Assembly: GCA_902476645.1 (NCBI GenBank)
Contig: CABSEG010000099.1
Coordinates: 1 to 7,308 of the forward strand
Origin: an uncultured Lachnospiraceae bacterium
Lineage (GTDB): Bacteria > Bacillota > Clostridia > Lachnospirales > Lachnospiraceae
Length of the DNA stretch: 7,308 nucleotides
Direction of reading: 5' to 3'
Shown here: positions 1-7,205 of the stretch, in pieces
Position numbering within the stretch: position 1 is the first letter of the stretch
Layout of the letters: each line of letters begins with the position of its first letter
The notes under the pieces: model-generated
The model's input: the letters and a program-made list of their open reading frames with translations, nothing else
The model's database searches: none
Told to the model about the DNA's origin: nothing
Made by a program: the position numbers and the translations under genes

Positions 1-82
1 CGAAAATCCCCAAAACTATATGCTTCATACCATGATCAGACACTCCAAAAGACCTGTTTTAATCTGACGGAAATGGCAGCGT
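1..82. other. Unassigned sequence beyond the pilin stop
   Basis: I see no gene here. In the pilin frame the sequence stops at TAA (85-83) and again at TAA (61-59), and it does not resemble the expected next pilin domain in any minus-strand frame. The + strand frame beginning at base 1 stays open to 138, but that includes antisense of the pilin and is not significant. It may belong to an inserted or rearranged segment extending out of the window. Confidence 0.3.
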
Positions 83-715
83 TTAATTTGCCGAATAACA
101 CTCAATGGTCTTTATTGTTTCAAGGGGCTGATCCTTGATCGTTACCGTCACGTCATAGTTATATTTCCCACTTGTATCTTTTCCGGGAATTGCCACAAGC
201 ATTGGTTTCGTCTGTTTGTAACCCTCTGTAATTGTTGTTTCAAGAATCAGATAGTAGCCAATTGCAAGATTCTCCTGTTTCACGTTTGGCGTAATCTCGG
301 TTCCGGCAATTTCAGGTTGCGTTGTCTTAACATAATTTTCCAGTTGCGCCGCAATCTTATCCAAGTCGCCGACAATGTTAAAGTCTTTAGAACCTCCGGT
401 TGCCTTCGCAATGTCCTCTACCGAAATCTTTTTATCGTCCTCACCTATAATGTCAGTAAAACTATCTGCAGCTTCATACTCATACGTATCCTGTCCTCCA
501 ACCGCTGGCAGTACTGCTTTCAGCACCTGATAAGCCGTATACTTGGATGTACTTTTGTTTTCAACATTGGGATTTAATGTCAAGCTGCCTGTTTTTTTCT
601 CCGAATCAAGTCCCGTTGTTTCATATACAGCTGCGCTGACACTCATACTCAGCATGGATATCATCATTACACATGCAATAATACTGGATACTACTTTTGT
701 AAATGTTTTTTTCAT
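83..715 (-). CDS. Truncated fimbrial backbone pilin (N-terminal domain only)
   Basis: This is the N-terminal part of a sortase-type major pilin. Residues 1-29 are a signal peptide (MKKTF start, hydrophobic SSIIACVMMISMLSM, cleavage near SVSA/A). The mature N-terminal domain has the family pattern: GSLTLNP near 43-49, YTAYQVLKAV at 59-68, GYYLILET at 153-160, and the closing strand YDVTVTIKDQP at 187-197. Family members usually run about 450-550 aa with further isopeptide domains and an LPXTG-like signal. This one ends at 210 aa: after E205 the last residues CYSAN look unrelated and TAA follows. It has no sorting signal. The ATG has AAAGGG 8 nt upstream and lies 20 nt after the adhesin stop, so the two genes are probably co-transcribed. 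The likely intact role was the polymerising shaft subunit; as encoded it could be secreted but not linked into a pilus. The gene call is firm; truncation is inferred from family architecture. Confidence 0.85.
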   Translation of the reverse strand: MKKTFTKVVSSIIACVMMISMLSMSVSAAVYETTGLDSEKKTGSLTLNPNVENKSTSKYTAYQVLKAVLPAVGGQDTYEYEAADSFTDIIGEDDKKISVEDIAKATGGSKDFNIVGDLDKIAAQLENYVKTTQPEIAGTEITPNVKQENLAIGYYLILETTITEGYKQTKPMLVAIPGKDTSGKYNYDVTVTIKDQPLETIKTIECYSAN

Positions 716-735
716 ATCTTTTTCCCTTTCTTTCT
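716..735 (-). promoter_or_regulatory. Ribosome-binding site in the 20-nt gap before the pilin
   Basis: The 20-nt gap between the adhesin TAA and the pilin ATG is purine-rich (AGAAAGAAAGGGAAAAAGAT). It contains AAAGGG with 8-nt spacing to the ATG. There is no room for a terminator or promoter, which supports co-transcription. Confidence 0.7.
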
Positions 736-1617
736 TTATTTTCTGCGGCGGTGATGTGTCCGCCTCAGACTTTTCAGTCTGTATCTATACAAAAGTGCGG
801 CTGCGGTACATAGTCCGAAGCCCACCATTGTATACCCTAGAATACCTCTGCCTCCTGTGCCTGGTACATACAGTCCTTTTTCATTTTTGACTGTCACAAC
901 AATGGTCTTGCTCTGTGGATCATATTCCAAATCTCCCTGATGCTCTTTGGCCTGCTGTTCAAAAGCCTTCTCATCTATTGTGATATAGACGGGCTGTTTC
1001 AAGAGCAAATATCCGGATGGCGCTTCCAGTTCTGTGATTTTATACTTGCCATAGGCAAGGCTCGAAAAAGAGATCTCACCCAGATTATTGGTTGTTTCTA
1101 TCCATGGTTCAAAGGTTTTATCAACCTTTAGCTCTTCTATTGGAATATCGTCCCCTTTTTCGTCTTTTTGGGGAATCAGACGTTCTATTTGAAACTTAGC
1201 GCCTGCCAGATACGCCTCTGTTTCATTGTCCTTTTTTATCAGCTTAATATTTCCCATGGACAGGGAATTGGTTACGGATATGGTTAGCGCTCCGGCTCCC
1301 TGAGGCAGTACCGGATCCCCATAGGTAACCTTGTAACCATTCAGGTGATCCTCTGCTGGAATCCACTGATTCTCATAATAAATCTCCTCCCCTGCCATTT
1401 TATAATAGTAAGGCTGATCCTCTTCATCTCGCAAAGGCAGGTTGCTGACCGCCTGCTTCCATGCGCTGACTTCCTCTAATTCTATATAGCACGCATCTCC
1501 ACATTTATGGCCGGGATCCAGCAGGCCCAGATAACATGTCCATGTGCCTGTTGACGGCTGCTCCGGATCATAATCAGATGCCCCCAGCCATTTCACACGG
1601 ATTTTTTTCGGCCGCAC
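736..1617 (-). CDS. C-terminal part of the same adhesin: Cna_B, SpaA-like domain and VPGTGG sortase signal
   Basis: The piece drawn here starts at a GTG (codon 1) and is 293 aa, but the open frame actually runs back to 1824, next to the TAG that ends the 1761-aa product. It has no signal peptide and starts inside a Cna_B domain (KLWEDN...VRPKKIRVKWLG), so it is unlikely to be an independent gene. Residues 1-118 complete that domain. About 122-248 is a SpaA-like domain with KLIKKD, LAGAKFQI and ITELEAPSGY; K128/K129, E196 and N245 fit an intramolecular isopeptide triad. Residues 251-256 are VPGTGG, then a hydrophobic helix (GILGYTMVGFGLC to LLY), then an Arg-rich tail: a complete sorting signal with Val replacing Leu. 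A GAGGA lies 10 nt before the GTG, so weak restart cannot be excluded, but any product would stay in the cytoplasm. The frame ends at TAA. Confidence 0.75.
   Translation of the reverse strand: MRPKKIRVKWLGASDYDPEQPSTGTWTCYLGLLDPGHKCGDACYIELEEVSAWKQAVSNLPLRDEEDQPYYYKMAGEEIYYENQWIPAEDHLNGYKVTYGDPVLPQGAGALTISVTNSLSMGNIKLIKKDNETEAYLAGAKFQIERLIPQKDEKGDDIPIEELKVDKTFEPWIETTNNLGEISFSSLAYGKYKITELEAPSGYLLLKQPVYITIDEKAFEQQAKEHQGDLEYDPQSKTIVVTVKNEKGLYVPGTGGRGILGYTMVGFGLCTAAALLYRYRLKSLRRTHHRRRK
850..867 (-). other. Sortase recognition motif VPGTGG
   Basis: Encodes VPGTGG, followed by a membrane-spanning segment of about 20 residues and a tail rich in Arg and Lys, which is the tripartite cell-wall sorting signal. 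Val at the first position is a variant of LPXTG. It lies downstream of the amber codon, so it is not translated with the main body of the adhesin unless the stop is read through. Confidence 0.85.
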
Positions 1618-1824
1618 TCCGGAAATGTCCTCGTTATCCTCCCAGAGCTTGGTAAGTACAATTCCCGCCGGTGTATTGGCAGCGCGATAGGTGACATGGA
1701 GAAATTTTCCCCCGCCGCTTTCATAATCCGGATTTCTGATTTCATCATAAGTAACCTGATAATTCCTCAGTTTCCCCTCTTCGTCCAGCTCCTGAATCCG
1801 GTACTCATAGGTATTGGTTCCGCT

Positions 1825-1827
1825 CTA
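1825..1827 (-). other. In-frame amber (TAG) codon inside a Cna_B domain
   Basis: The + strand reads CTA at 1825-1827, giving TAG on the coding strand at codon 1762, preceded by GAT and followed by AGC. The other two genuine gene ends in the window (736-738 and 83-85) use TAA. I see no obvious downstream stem-loop or known leaky context (for example TAG CAR YYA) that would argue for programmed readthrough. Confidence 0.85.
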
Positions 1828-4800
1828 ATCTTCTACCGGCAGCGCTATCTTGGAAGTGGTCTTCCAGTCATTCGCCGGCTTCAGCACAAGGTATTCCTTA
1901 CCCTCTTCATCACCTATGTAGTTATCAAAGAAATCCTTGGTTACGTTCTTCCAGCCTGCCTCTTCCCCTTGATCTTCCTGATAGAGGCGACGCTGCAGCC
2001 GAATCCTGACTTCCGTGATTCCAAGTTTTTCTCTTTCCTCATCTGTCAGCCCGTCATTCCAGATTTTTGCAATATCCATATAAAATGGTCTGCGCTCATT
2101 GGTAAAGGTTATATGCTGATTGCTTGCATATGCAGTTCCCTCCACATATGCCTCTGTGTAGTCCCCATCCTTCACACCATAGATGTTCACAGCTTTATGA
2201 TCCTCTTTTGCACCGTTTCCCAAGGCTTTACACTCTCCGATTTCAATACCTACAAGCTTGGTACCGTTGGAAGGGCGTTCTGTAATGTGATAAGTAGTGC
2301 CTGCCGGAATGTTGGGAACGGTTACGCTGCCTGTTCCGCTTTCATCCACATGAACCGTCACGGTCTGCTGCACGTACCGCAGATTTCCCGTAACAGGCGT
2401 TAGCTGGGATTCCAGTCCCATTCCCGCAATATCTGTATAATAGATATCAAAGAGATAATCTCCTGCCGGATATTCCCCTGTCTTTTCATTCTTCATTGCT
2501 TCCGACAGTTTTTTTGTGATGGTAATCTCGCCGTATTTCAGAACGTTCTTCACACTCACATTCAGATTCACCGGCAGGTTTGCCGACGTATCCGGCTCTC
2601 TATAGCTTCGGTAGACCAGTGCGGTTTCTGTGTCCGGCTGTGAAAAGGGGTCAGAGCCTCCCGGCCTGCTGTTCAGCCATTCGTCACTTAGCACCTCTTG
2701 TCTTTTGTCATAAACCGTCGTTCCCTCCACATCCTTTAGAGGCGTCTGCAAAGTAAGCATGGGGTAAGGATTAATTACTGTAGTTGCGTCGCTTCGCGTA
2801 TTCAGCAAATACTTTCCTTCCACCTCCTGACCGTCCTCCTGAATACTCCACGTTGTCTGGAACACGTTTTCATCCACATTTTTCTCACGAAGGGCAATAT
2901 AGCTTCCGGTGCGGAATTTATCCGTAAATACCACCTTCTGCTTATTGCCAAGAGCAAACTCGCCCTGATCTGTCTGGCGGGAAACTCCTGTATCATAGGA
3001 ACCGTCTGCATTTTGATTCTTGCGCACATACCATGCGCCGTCCACAGCCGTCAGCTTACCGGATGCATAAGAACCATAATCGGAAATCTGATCGTCCGTA
3101 ACGCTAAACCCGCTCTTCGGTGTCTGGTTCATATTCTCGAAAAAGGCAATGGAGGAAATAGCATAGGCTGCACTATCAGTCTCCTTGGTTCGCCGGACGC
3201 CAATGAGCAGGGAGGAGACCTTAGACCAGTCAAATCCATCGTCCCTGTCCATTTTCCGATAATCAATCCGTATAATGGTTTCTTCCCCTGTTACAAAGGA
3301 ATTACTCTCCCCTTCATAACCCAGGGTATTTACATATCCTCCTGCCCTCTTTCCATTCTGATCCAGAAGGGCAATATACAGATTTCTTGCGCTGGAATCA
3401 GAAGCCCCTTGATTTTTCATGGCAAGGCGCAGATAAGAAAATTCCGAGGCGTTTAGCGCCTTGCTGTCTTCCGGCGTTACCTTCAGCAGCGTATCTTCCT
3501 CCGGCTTCGCCCCTTTTACGATTGCATTCTGCACCACAGAGACAACGCCGTTTTCTTGCTTAATCGTACCTGCATTCCCATCTGCAAATTTGAATTTTGC
3601 CCCGTCTCCTTCAATAAATACCGGTTCATACGCTCCGGGAGAGAGATAACCGGCAGAGTCTTCGACTGCCAGAGCGTCTCCGTTTGTCACAAGGTTTTGA
3701 ATGTCAAACAGGAAACCGCTCATATTTTCAAGCAAATCCTGAAAGATGTTTTTCGCCTTTGGATTGGTCTCTTTGCTTTCCACATCCACCTGCTTTTCCA
3801 CAGAAAAGGTATTCTCTCTCGGAAAGTTAAAGGTCAGCTTTAAATTGGATTCATACATGGCACGCTCCATATAATACATGGTCAGCCTATGGCTTGCGCC
3901 GGTTTCATTCAGCTTGTTCATAAGCTCCTCGGAAAGCCTGCCCGTCTGATAGACCGTTCCCTTGCCTTCATAGGAATTCCCTGTTTTCAGCGCCCTCCAT
4001 ATGGTATAGGTGCCTTCCTTGAAGTTGATTTCTCCACGCACTGCATCATGAATTCCGCCCATATCAAGAGCCAGCACACCGTCTATATAAATCCACGCAT
4101 CATCATCTCCCTGAAATTCAAAGCGGATCGGCTCATATTCTTCTGTAAATTCATTATAAACCGTCTTGTCATCCGTCAAAGCAAAGTCAATATTCAACTG
4201 CGCGCCGAAAAGCTTATTTACCCTGACGTCTTTATCCGGTATCGACTCAGCACCTACTGTCTTCTGATCTGTAAACGGAAAGAACTGATTCATATTCCTG
4301 TATTGAATCGGTTTATTGGTACGGTTCAGAAAATATCCTTCATCCGTGTCATAGGACAGCCGCATAGCGTCTTGGGCGCTGGCGCTGTTAAACATCCAGT
4401 AGCCATAGGTCGCAGAGTTTTTATCTGCGTCCTTCTTAAACGGAAACAATACGTTCTTATATACATTTCCCACCGCTGTACTCAGAGAATTGTTGCCCCT
4501 TAGAAAATCCTCATTAAAAAACGGCATCTCTACCCCTGCTTTACCATTTATCCCTCCGGTTGTAATTCTTCCATCCGAAGTCAGGTTTGCATCCGCAAGC
4601 TTTTGAATCGGTCCCTGCCCGTCACCTGTCCAGATATTTGCCAGAACCTTCCCGTTCCATGCGGCATCCACTGAATGCGATCCTGTACCTCCCGCTGCCG
4701 TATAGAGCGCATGAAATGCCTTCATCTCCTCGTCAGTATAGCCCTGGTTTTTTAATGTGGTCTGATAGTATTTCTGCGCCGCCTCATTAAACAGATCTCC

Positions 4801-7110
4801 CTGGTTCACATAGTCTAAGCTTCCCTGCGTCGCCTCTGCCAGCTTTCTGCCGCTCATTTCAAAATCAGAATAGTAATCGTACAGGGTGATATCTGCGTAA
4901 AAAGCGTCCTCCTCTCGTACAAAAGTTCCCTCCGGTATATCCTGACTTTCATCTCCTGAGGTATCCGAAGAATAGACGCTTCTCCAGAATCCGGTTATTC
5001 CGGATGTTTCCACATCCGTCTCCGGAACCGTCTGGGAGGGGGTTCCAATCTGTGTTGCATAATAGCAGGGATAGCTGAACGAGGTACTGATTTCTTCTCT
5101 ATTGGAATAATAAGCGCCCGTCTCTTTCACCCCGCGAAACTGTATGTATGCATACTCTGCCGGCAAATCCAGACTATACAACTCCGTCTTGTTATAGTCG
5201 TTGGGCTCCCTTACCTTGTCCAGTTTCAGCCATGCCGTATCCGCTATAATTGCAATATGATTGTTCCTATCCTCCCCCGCCCAATCAGGATAGACCTGTG
5301 TCAGGATTCCTTGTAACTCCTCTTCTGTGGCATACGCTTCTTCTGCGTCTTTTCCAATCCGCATCCAAATCTCCTGATACTCTGTTTTCTTATTTCGGAA
5401 AAAGACGGTTCGCTTCTCAATTTCTCCCACCTCAAAGTGCGTCCACATTTGTCCGTTGAATTCCCAGATATTATCAAGATTCAGGCAGTTGGTATTGCTT
5501 CTCGTGACAAAAGCAAATTTAAAGGTATAAGTCTTCCCATCATATTCCGAAGATGACCCATTTTCTTTTCCTACTGTATATGTCAAGGTTAAGATTGTAT
5601 TTTCCGTTGCCCCGCAGTTATACGGAAATTGAAAATACCGTACGTTTTCCTGTGCGAGAGTATTGGTAATCTTATAGCCTTTCTCCGGATCATAATTCCC
5701 CTCGCCGGAAATCATTCCTTCTTTCATTCCGGGCCAGCGAATCCACAGGTCATCAATACGACCAATAATCCCATTTCCCGTATAGTCTGTATTGTCTACA
5801 TAAAGCACTTGCGTATCCAAAGAGTTATCTGCGCGGCTTGGATGAAGATTCCAGAAAGAATCGTTTTCGCTGGTATTATAGAAAAAGGCATCTGTATATT
5901 GGGGATTATACTTAAATTTTCCTCGCTTTTTACTTGGATCTGGCTCGCCATGTTCTTGTCCCCTGAAGTTAAAATGCCTGATCAGCTCTGTCGTGGTTTC
6001 TCCTCCGCCTTCGTCATCCCGCACCAGCTGAAAGGCAATCTCCGCATATGCATCTACTGTTTCCGGAAAAGGTGCAGAAAAAACACCGTCCCGGCGTTCA
6101 TACATGGTATAAACTTCTCCGTCCACCGCTCCTTGTTCTCCATCAAAATTCGGCTTTTCCCCATGTCCATCCTTTAAAAAGGCAATGTGAACACGGTCTG
6201 CCGAATGCAGGGAAACATCACCGGGATTTTCCACTTCTGCCATATCGATGAAATACACCATGTCCCCAGGCTTTGCAGAGACCTCATAATCCTTCTGCGA
6301 TGCCGCATTTACGGATGCTGCCATAACTTCTACGGAATCATAATCCGGATCCGTTCCCCAATAGGAAGGATTCTCTCCCACATCGTAATAAAAGGTATTA
6401 TTTAAAAGCTCTGTGAAATCAACTCCTGTTGTATGGTGCGTCTCGTCAGAAGCACCATACAGATTATAAGCGGCTGCTTCATGAATCGGTTCGCCTTCCG
6501 CCTGTCGGAAGGTGACTCTGGAATAATCCCCTGCCGGAATCGTCGTCTCATAGACACCTCGTTCTCCTCTTGCCATGGCATATATGGCGGGTTCACTGCT
6601 TCCCCCGTCAAACACTGCCTCTATAACGCCCAAATCTTCTGTTTCCCAGTAAAGATTTACGAATTTCAGCTGTTGCCCCTCCAAACTTCCGTCTGACGGA
6701 GAGCTGTATATCTCTGGCTGCTGTTCTTCTTCCGGCTGCTCCTCTTCCTGTGGCTCTTGTTCTTCCGGCTGCTGCTGCGGTTCTTCCTCCGGCTCTCCTT
6801 CCTCCGGCTGCTCTTCTTCCTGTGGCTCTTGTTCTTCCGGCTGCTGCGGTTCTTCCTCCGGCTCTCCTTCCTCCGGCTGCTCTTCTTCCTCTGGCTCTTG
6901 TTCTTCCGGCTGCTGCGGTTCTTCCTCCGGCTCTCCTTCTTCCGGCTGCTCCCCTTCTTCTGTTTGAATCGTTGGTTTGTTTTCTATTTCTGCTGCATAG
7001 GATGTAAAGACTCCGGTTCCCCAAAGTTCTCCTATGCAAAACAAGAATATCAGTAACCATGCTATGCTTTTTCGTAGAATCGGCCTTAATATTTTCTTTT
7101 TTCTTTTCAT
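1825..7110 (-). CDS. Giant fibro-slime/Spy0128-type surface adhesin (pilus-tip-like), N-terminal 1761 aa up to an in-frame TAG
   Basis: This is a secreted surface protein, probably the tip adhesin of a sortase-assembled pilus. Residues 1-40 form a signal peptide: basic MKRKKK start, hydrophobic core WLLIFLFCIG, cleavage near SYAA/EIENK. Residues 51-132 are a Glu/Pro/Gln-rich tandem repeat. About 145-705 holds four divergent beta-rich modules. About 735-1100 is a fibro-slime domain with the hallmark GDDDAWIYIDG at 1001-1011, followed by LALDMGGIH, and the late MERAMYESNL motif (E1082). About 1103-1520 is a pilin-like region with a large insert. About 1525-1672 is a Spy0128/FctA-like domain with a plausible isopeptide set: K1533 or K1534, E1611 (ITE) and N1671 (FTNER). 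A Cna_B domain begins near 1676 and is cut by TAG at codon 1762. The ATG is supported by AAGG 9 nt upstream and by the signal peptide. As encoded it has no wall anchor, so the product would be released. Ligand unknown. Confidence 0.9.
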   Translation of the reverse strand: MKRKKKILRPILRKSIAWLLIFLFCIGELWGTGVFTSYAAEIENKPTIQTEEGEQPEEGEPEEEPQQPEEQEPEEEEQPEEGEPEEEPQQPEEQEPQEEEQPEEGEPEEEPQQQPEEQEPQEEEQPEEEQQPEIYSSPSDGSLEGQQLKFVNLYWETEDLGVIEAVFDGGSSEPAIYAMARGERGVYETTIPAGDYSRVTFRQAEGEPIHEAAAYNLYGASDETHHTTGVDFTELLNNTFYYDVGENPSYWGTDPDYDSVEVMAASVNAASQKDYEVSAKPGDMVYFIDMAEVENPGDVSLHSADRVHIAFLKDGHGEKPNFDGEQGAVDGEVYTMYERRDGVFSAPFPETVDAYAEIAFQLVRDDEGGGETTTELIRHFNFRGQEHGEPDPSKKRGKFKYNPQYTDAFFYNTSENDSFWNLHPSRADNSLDTQVLYVDNTDYTGNGIIGRIDDLWIRWPGMKEGMISGEGNYDPEKGYKITNTLAQENVRYFQFPYNCGATENTILTLTYTVGKENGSSSEYDGKTYTFKFAFVTRSNTNCLNLDNIWEFNGQMWTHFEVGEIEKRTVFFRNKKTEYQEIWMRIGKDAEEAYATEEELQGILTQVYPDWAGEDRNNHIAIIADTAWLKLDKVREPNDYNKTELYSLDLPAEYAYIQFRGVKETGAYYSNREEISTSFSYPCYYATQIGTPSQTVPETDVETSGITGFWRSVYSSDTSGDESQDIPEGTFVREEDAFYADITLYDYYSDFEMSGRKLAEATQGSLDYVNQGDLFNEAAQKYYQTTLKNQGYTDEEMKAFHALYTAAGGTGSHSVDAAWNGKVLANIWTGDGQGPIQKLADANLTSDGRITTGGINGKAGVEMPFFNEDFLRGNNSLSTAVGNVYKNVLFPFKKDADKNSATYGYWMFNSASAQDAMRLSYDTDEGYFLNRTNKPIQYRNMNQFFPFTDQKTVGAESIPDKDVRVNKLFGAQLNIDFALTDDKTVYNEFTEEYEPIRFEFQGDDDAWIYIDGVLALDMGGIHDAVRGEINFKEGTYTIWRALKTGNSYEGKGTVYQTGRLSEELMNKLNETGASHRLTMYYMERAMYESNLKLTFNFPRENTFSVEKQVDVESKETNPKAKNIFQDLLENMSGFLFDIQNLVTNGDALAVEDSAGYLSPGAYEPVFIEGDGAKFKFADGNAGTIKQENGVVSVVQNAIVKGAKPEEDTLLKVTPEDSKALNASEFSYLRLAMKNQGASDSSARNLYIALLDQNGKRAGGYVNTLGYEGESNSFVTGEETIIRIDYRKMDRDDGFDWSKVSSLLIGVRRTKETDSAAYAISSIAFFENMNQTPKSGFSVTDDQISDYGSYASGKLTAVDGAWYVRKNQNADGSYDTGVSRQTDQGEFALGNKQKVVFTDKFRTGSYIALREKNVDENVFQTTWSIQEDGQEVEGKYLLNTRSDATTVINPYPMLTLQTPLKDVEGTTVYDKRQEVLSDEWLNSRPGGSDPFSQPDTETALVYRSYREPDTSANLPVNLNVSVKNVLKYGEITITKKLSEAMKNEKTGEYPAGDYLFDIYYTDIAGMGLESQLTPVTGNLRYVQQTVTVHVDESGTGSVTVPNIPAGTTYHITERPSNGTKLVGIEIGECKALGNGAKEDHKAVNIYGVKDGDYTEAYVEGTAYASNQHITFTNERRPFYMDIAKIWNDGLTDEEREKLGITEVRIRLQRRLYQEDQGEEAGWKNVTKDFFDNYIGDEEGKEYLVLKPANDWKTTSKIALPVED
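6715..6942 (-). repeat. Tandem 69-bp repeats encoding a Glu/Pro/Gln stalk
   Basis: Three consecutive units encode EEGEPEEEPQQPEEQEP plus a variable six-residue end: 6942-6874 (23 aa), 6873-6805 (23 aa) and 6804-6733 (24 aa, one extra CAG/Gln), followed by a partial EEEQQP at 6732-6715. An imperfect EEGEQP precedes the array. Units 1 and 2 differ at two bases; units 2 and 3 differ at one base plus the 3-nt insertion. Such near-identity at silent as well as coding positions indicates recent duplication. Unit lengths are multiples of three, so copy-number change would keep frame. The repeat sits just after the signal peptide, and a highly acidic, Pro-rich extended spacer is the likely form. Confidence 0.9.
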
Positions 7111-7143
7111 TTGCTCAAACCTTACTTTCTGAAATTTTATATA
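7111..7143 (-). promoter_or_regulatory. Putative adhesin -10 region and ribosome-binding site
   Basis: Between terminator and ATG lies an AT-rich stretch with TATATA/TATAAA (about 7143-7136), a plausible -10 element, but no good -35 hexamer at 17 bp (only TTT-type matches overlapping the terminator T-tract). TAAGG at 7124-7120 sits 9 nt before the ATG and fixes the start codon. A second -10-like TATACT is at 7224-7219, upstream of the terminator, again without a convincing -35. The ribosome-binding site is fairly secure; promoter placement is weak. Confidence 0.4.
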
Positions 7144-7154
7144 TATGTTTTGTT

Positions 7155-7205
7155 AAAAACGAAAAACAGCACGACTACACCCATTTTGGGGCATAATCAT
7201 GCTGT
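7155..7205 (-). terminator. Strong intrinsic terminator between the AGAC tract and the adhesin start
   Basis: On the minus strand, 7205-7166 folds into a 17-bp stem (ACAGCAUGAUUAUGCCC pairing with GGGUGUAGUCGUGCUGU) with a six-base loop (CAAAAU). Four of the 17 pairs are G-U. The stem is followed directly by TTTTTCGTTTTT at 7166-7155. On the + strand the G-U pairs become C-A mismatches and the T-rich tail is poor, so the element is oriented for minus-strand transcription. It most simply ends a gene upstream of the adhesin; it could alternatively attenuate adhesin transcription started further upstream. Confidence 0.8.

Larger units (their letters stand above)
736..7110 (-). pseudogene. Full-length adhesin reading frame (2124 codons) interrupted by one amber codon
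   Basis: The two coding pieces lie in the same frame. Codon 1762 (1827-1825) is TAG and no other stop occurs between 7110 and 738. The 69 codons just after the TAG translate sensibly (SGTNTYEYRIQELDEEGK, later TKLWEDNEDISG). Domain logic crosses the stop: W..TSKIALPVED, the TAG, then GTNTYEYRIQEL is the usual Cna_B order of a W..LP strand, a short loop and a Y.Y.I.E strand. The intact protein would have a signal peptide at one end and a sortase signal at residues 2082-2124, the standard layout of a wall-attached adhesin. A single base change from a CAG, AAG, GAG or TGG codon would explain the lesion. It could be a real nonsense mutation, a sequencing error or, less likely, programmed readthrough. 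Confidence 0.7.

Noticed and set aside
34..67. Inverted repeat TCAGA...TCTGA downstream of the pilin as a terminator
   Set aside because: Only five or six base pairs close a loop of over 20 nt and there is no T-tract in the right place.
721..735. AAAG repeated in the pilin ribosome-binding region as a possible slippage switch
   Set aside because: Only about three units are present, far too short to be considered hypermutable; purine-rich Shine-Dalgarno regions often look like this.
736..1617. An independent 293-aa wall-anchored protein starting at GTG 1617
   Set aside because: It has no signal peptide, starts in the middle of a Cna_B domain, and its frame continues upstream without a stop to the TAG of the adhesin. 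A GAGGA 10 nt before the GTG is the only support.
1696..6696. Several + strand open frames of 60-235 codons opposite the adhesin
   Set aside because: They are antisense to a frame with clear domain content, have no Shine-Dalgarno support and show no recognisable protein features.
6750..7056. Open frames on the + strand and another minus-strand frame across the repeat region
   Set aside because: They are by-products of the purine-rich tandem repeat, which lacks stops in several frames. They give low-complexity Leu/Ala/Arg-rich peptides with no start signal, while the adhesin frame has a signal peptide and domains.
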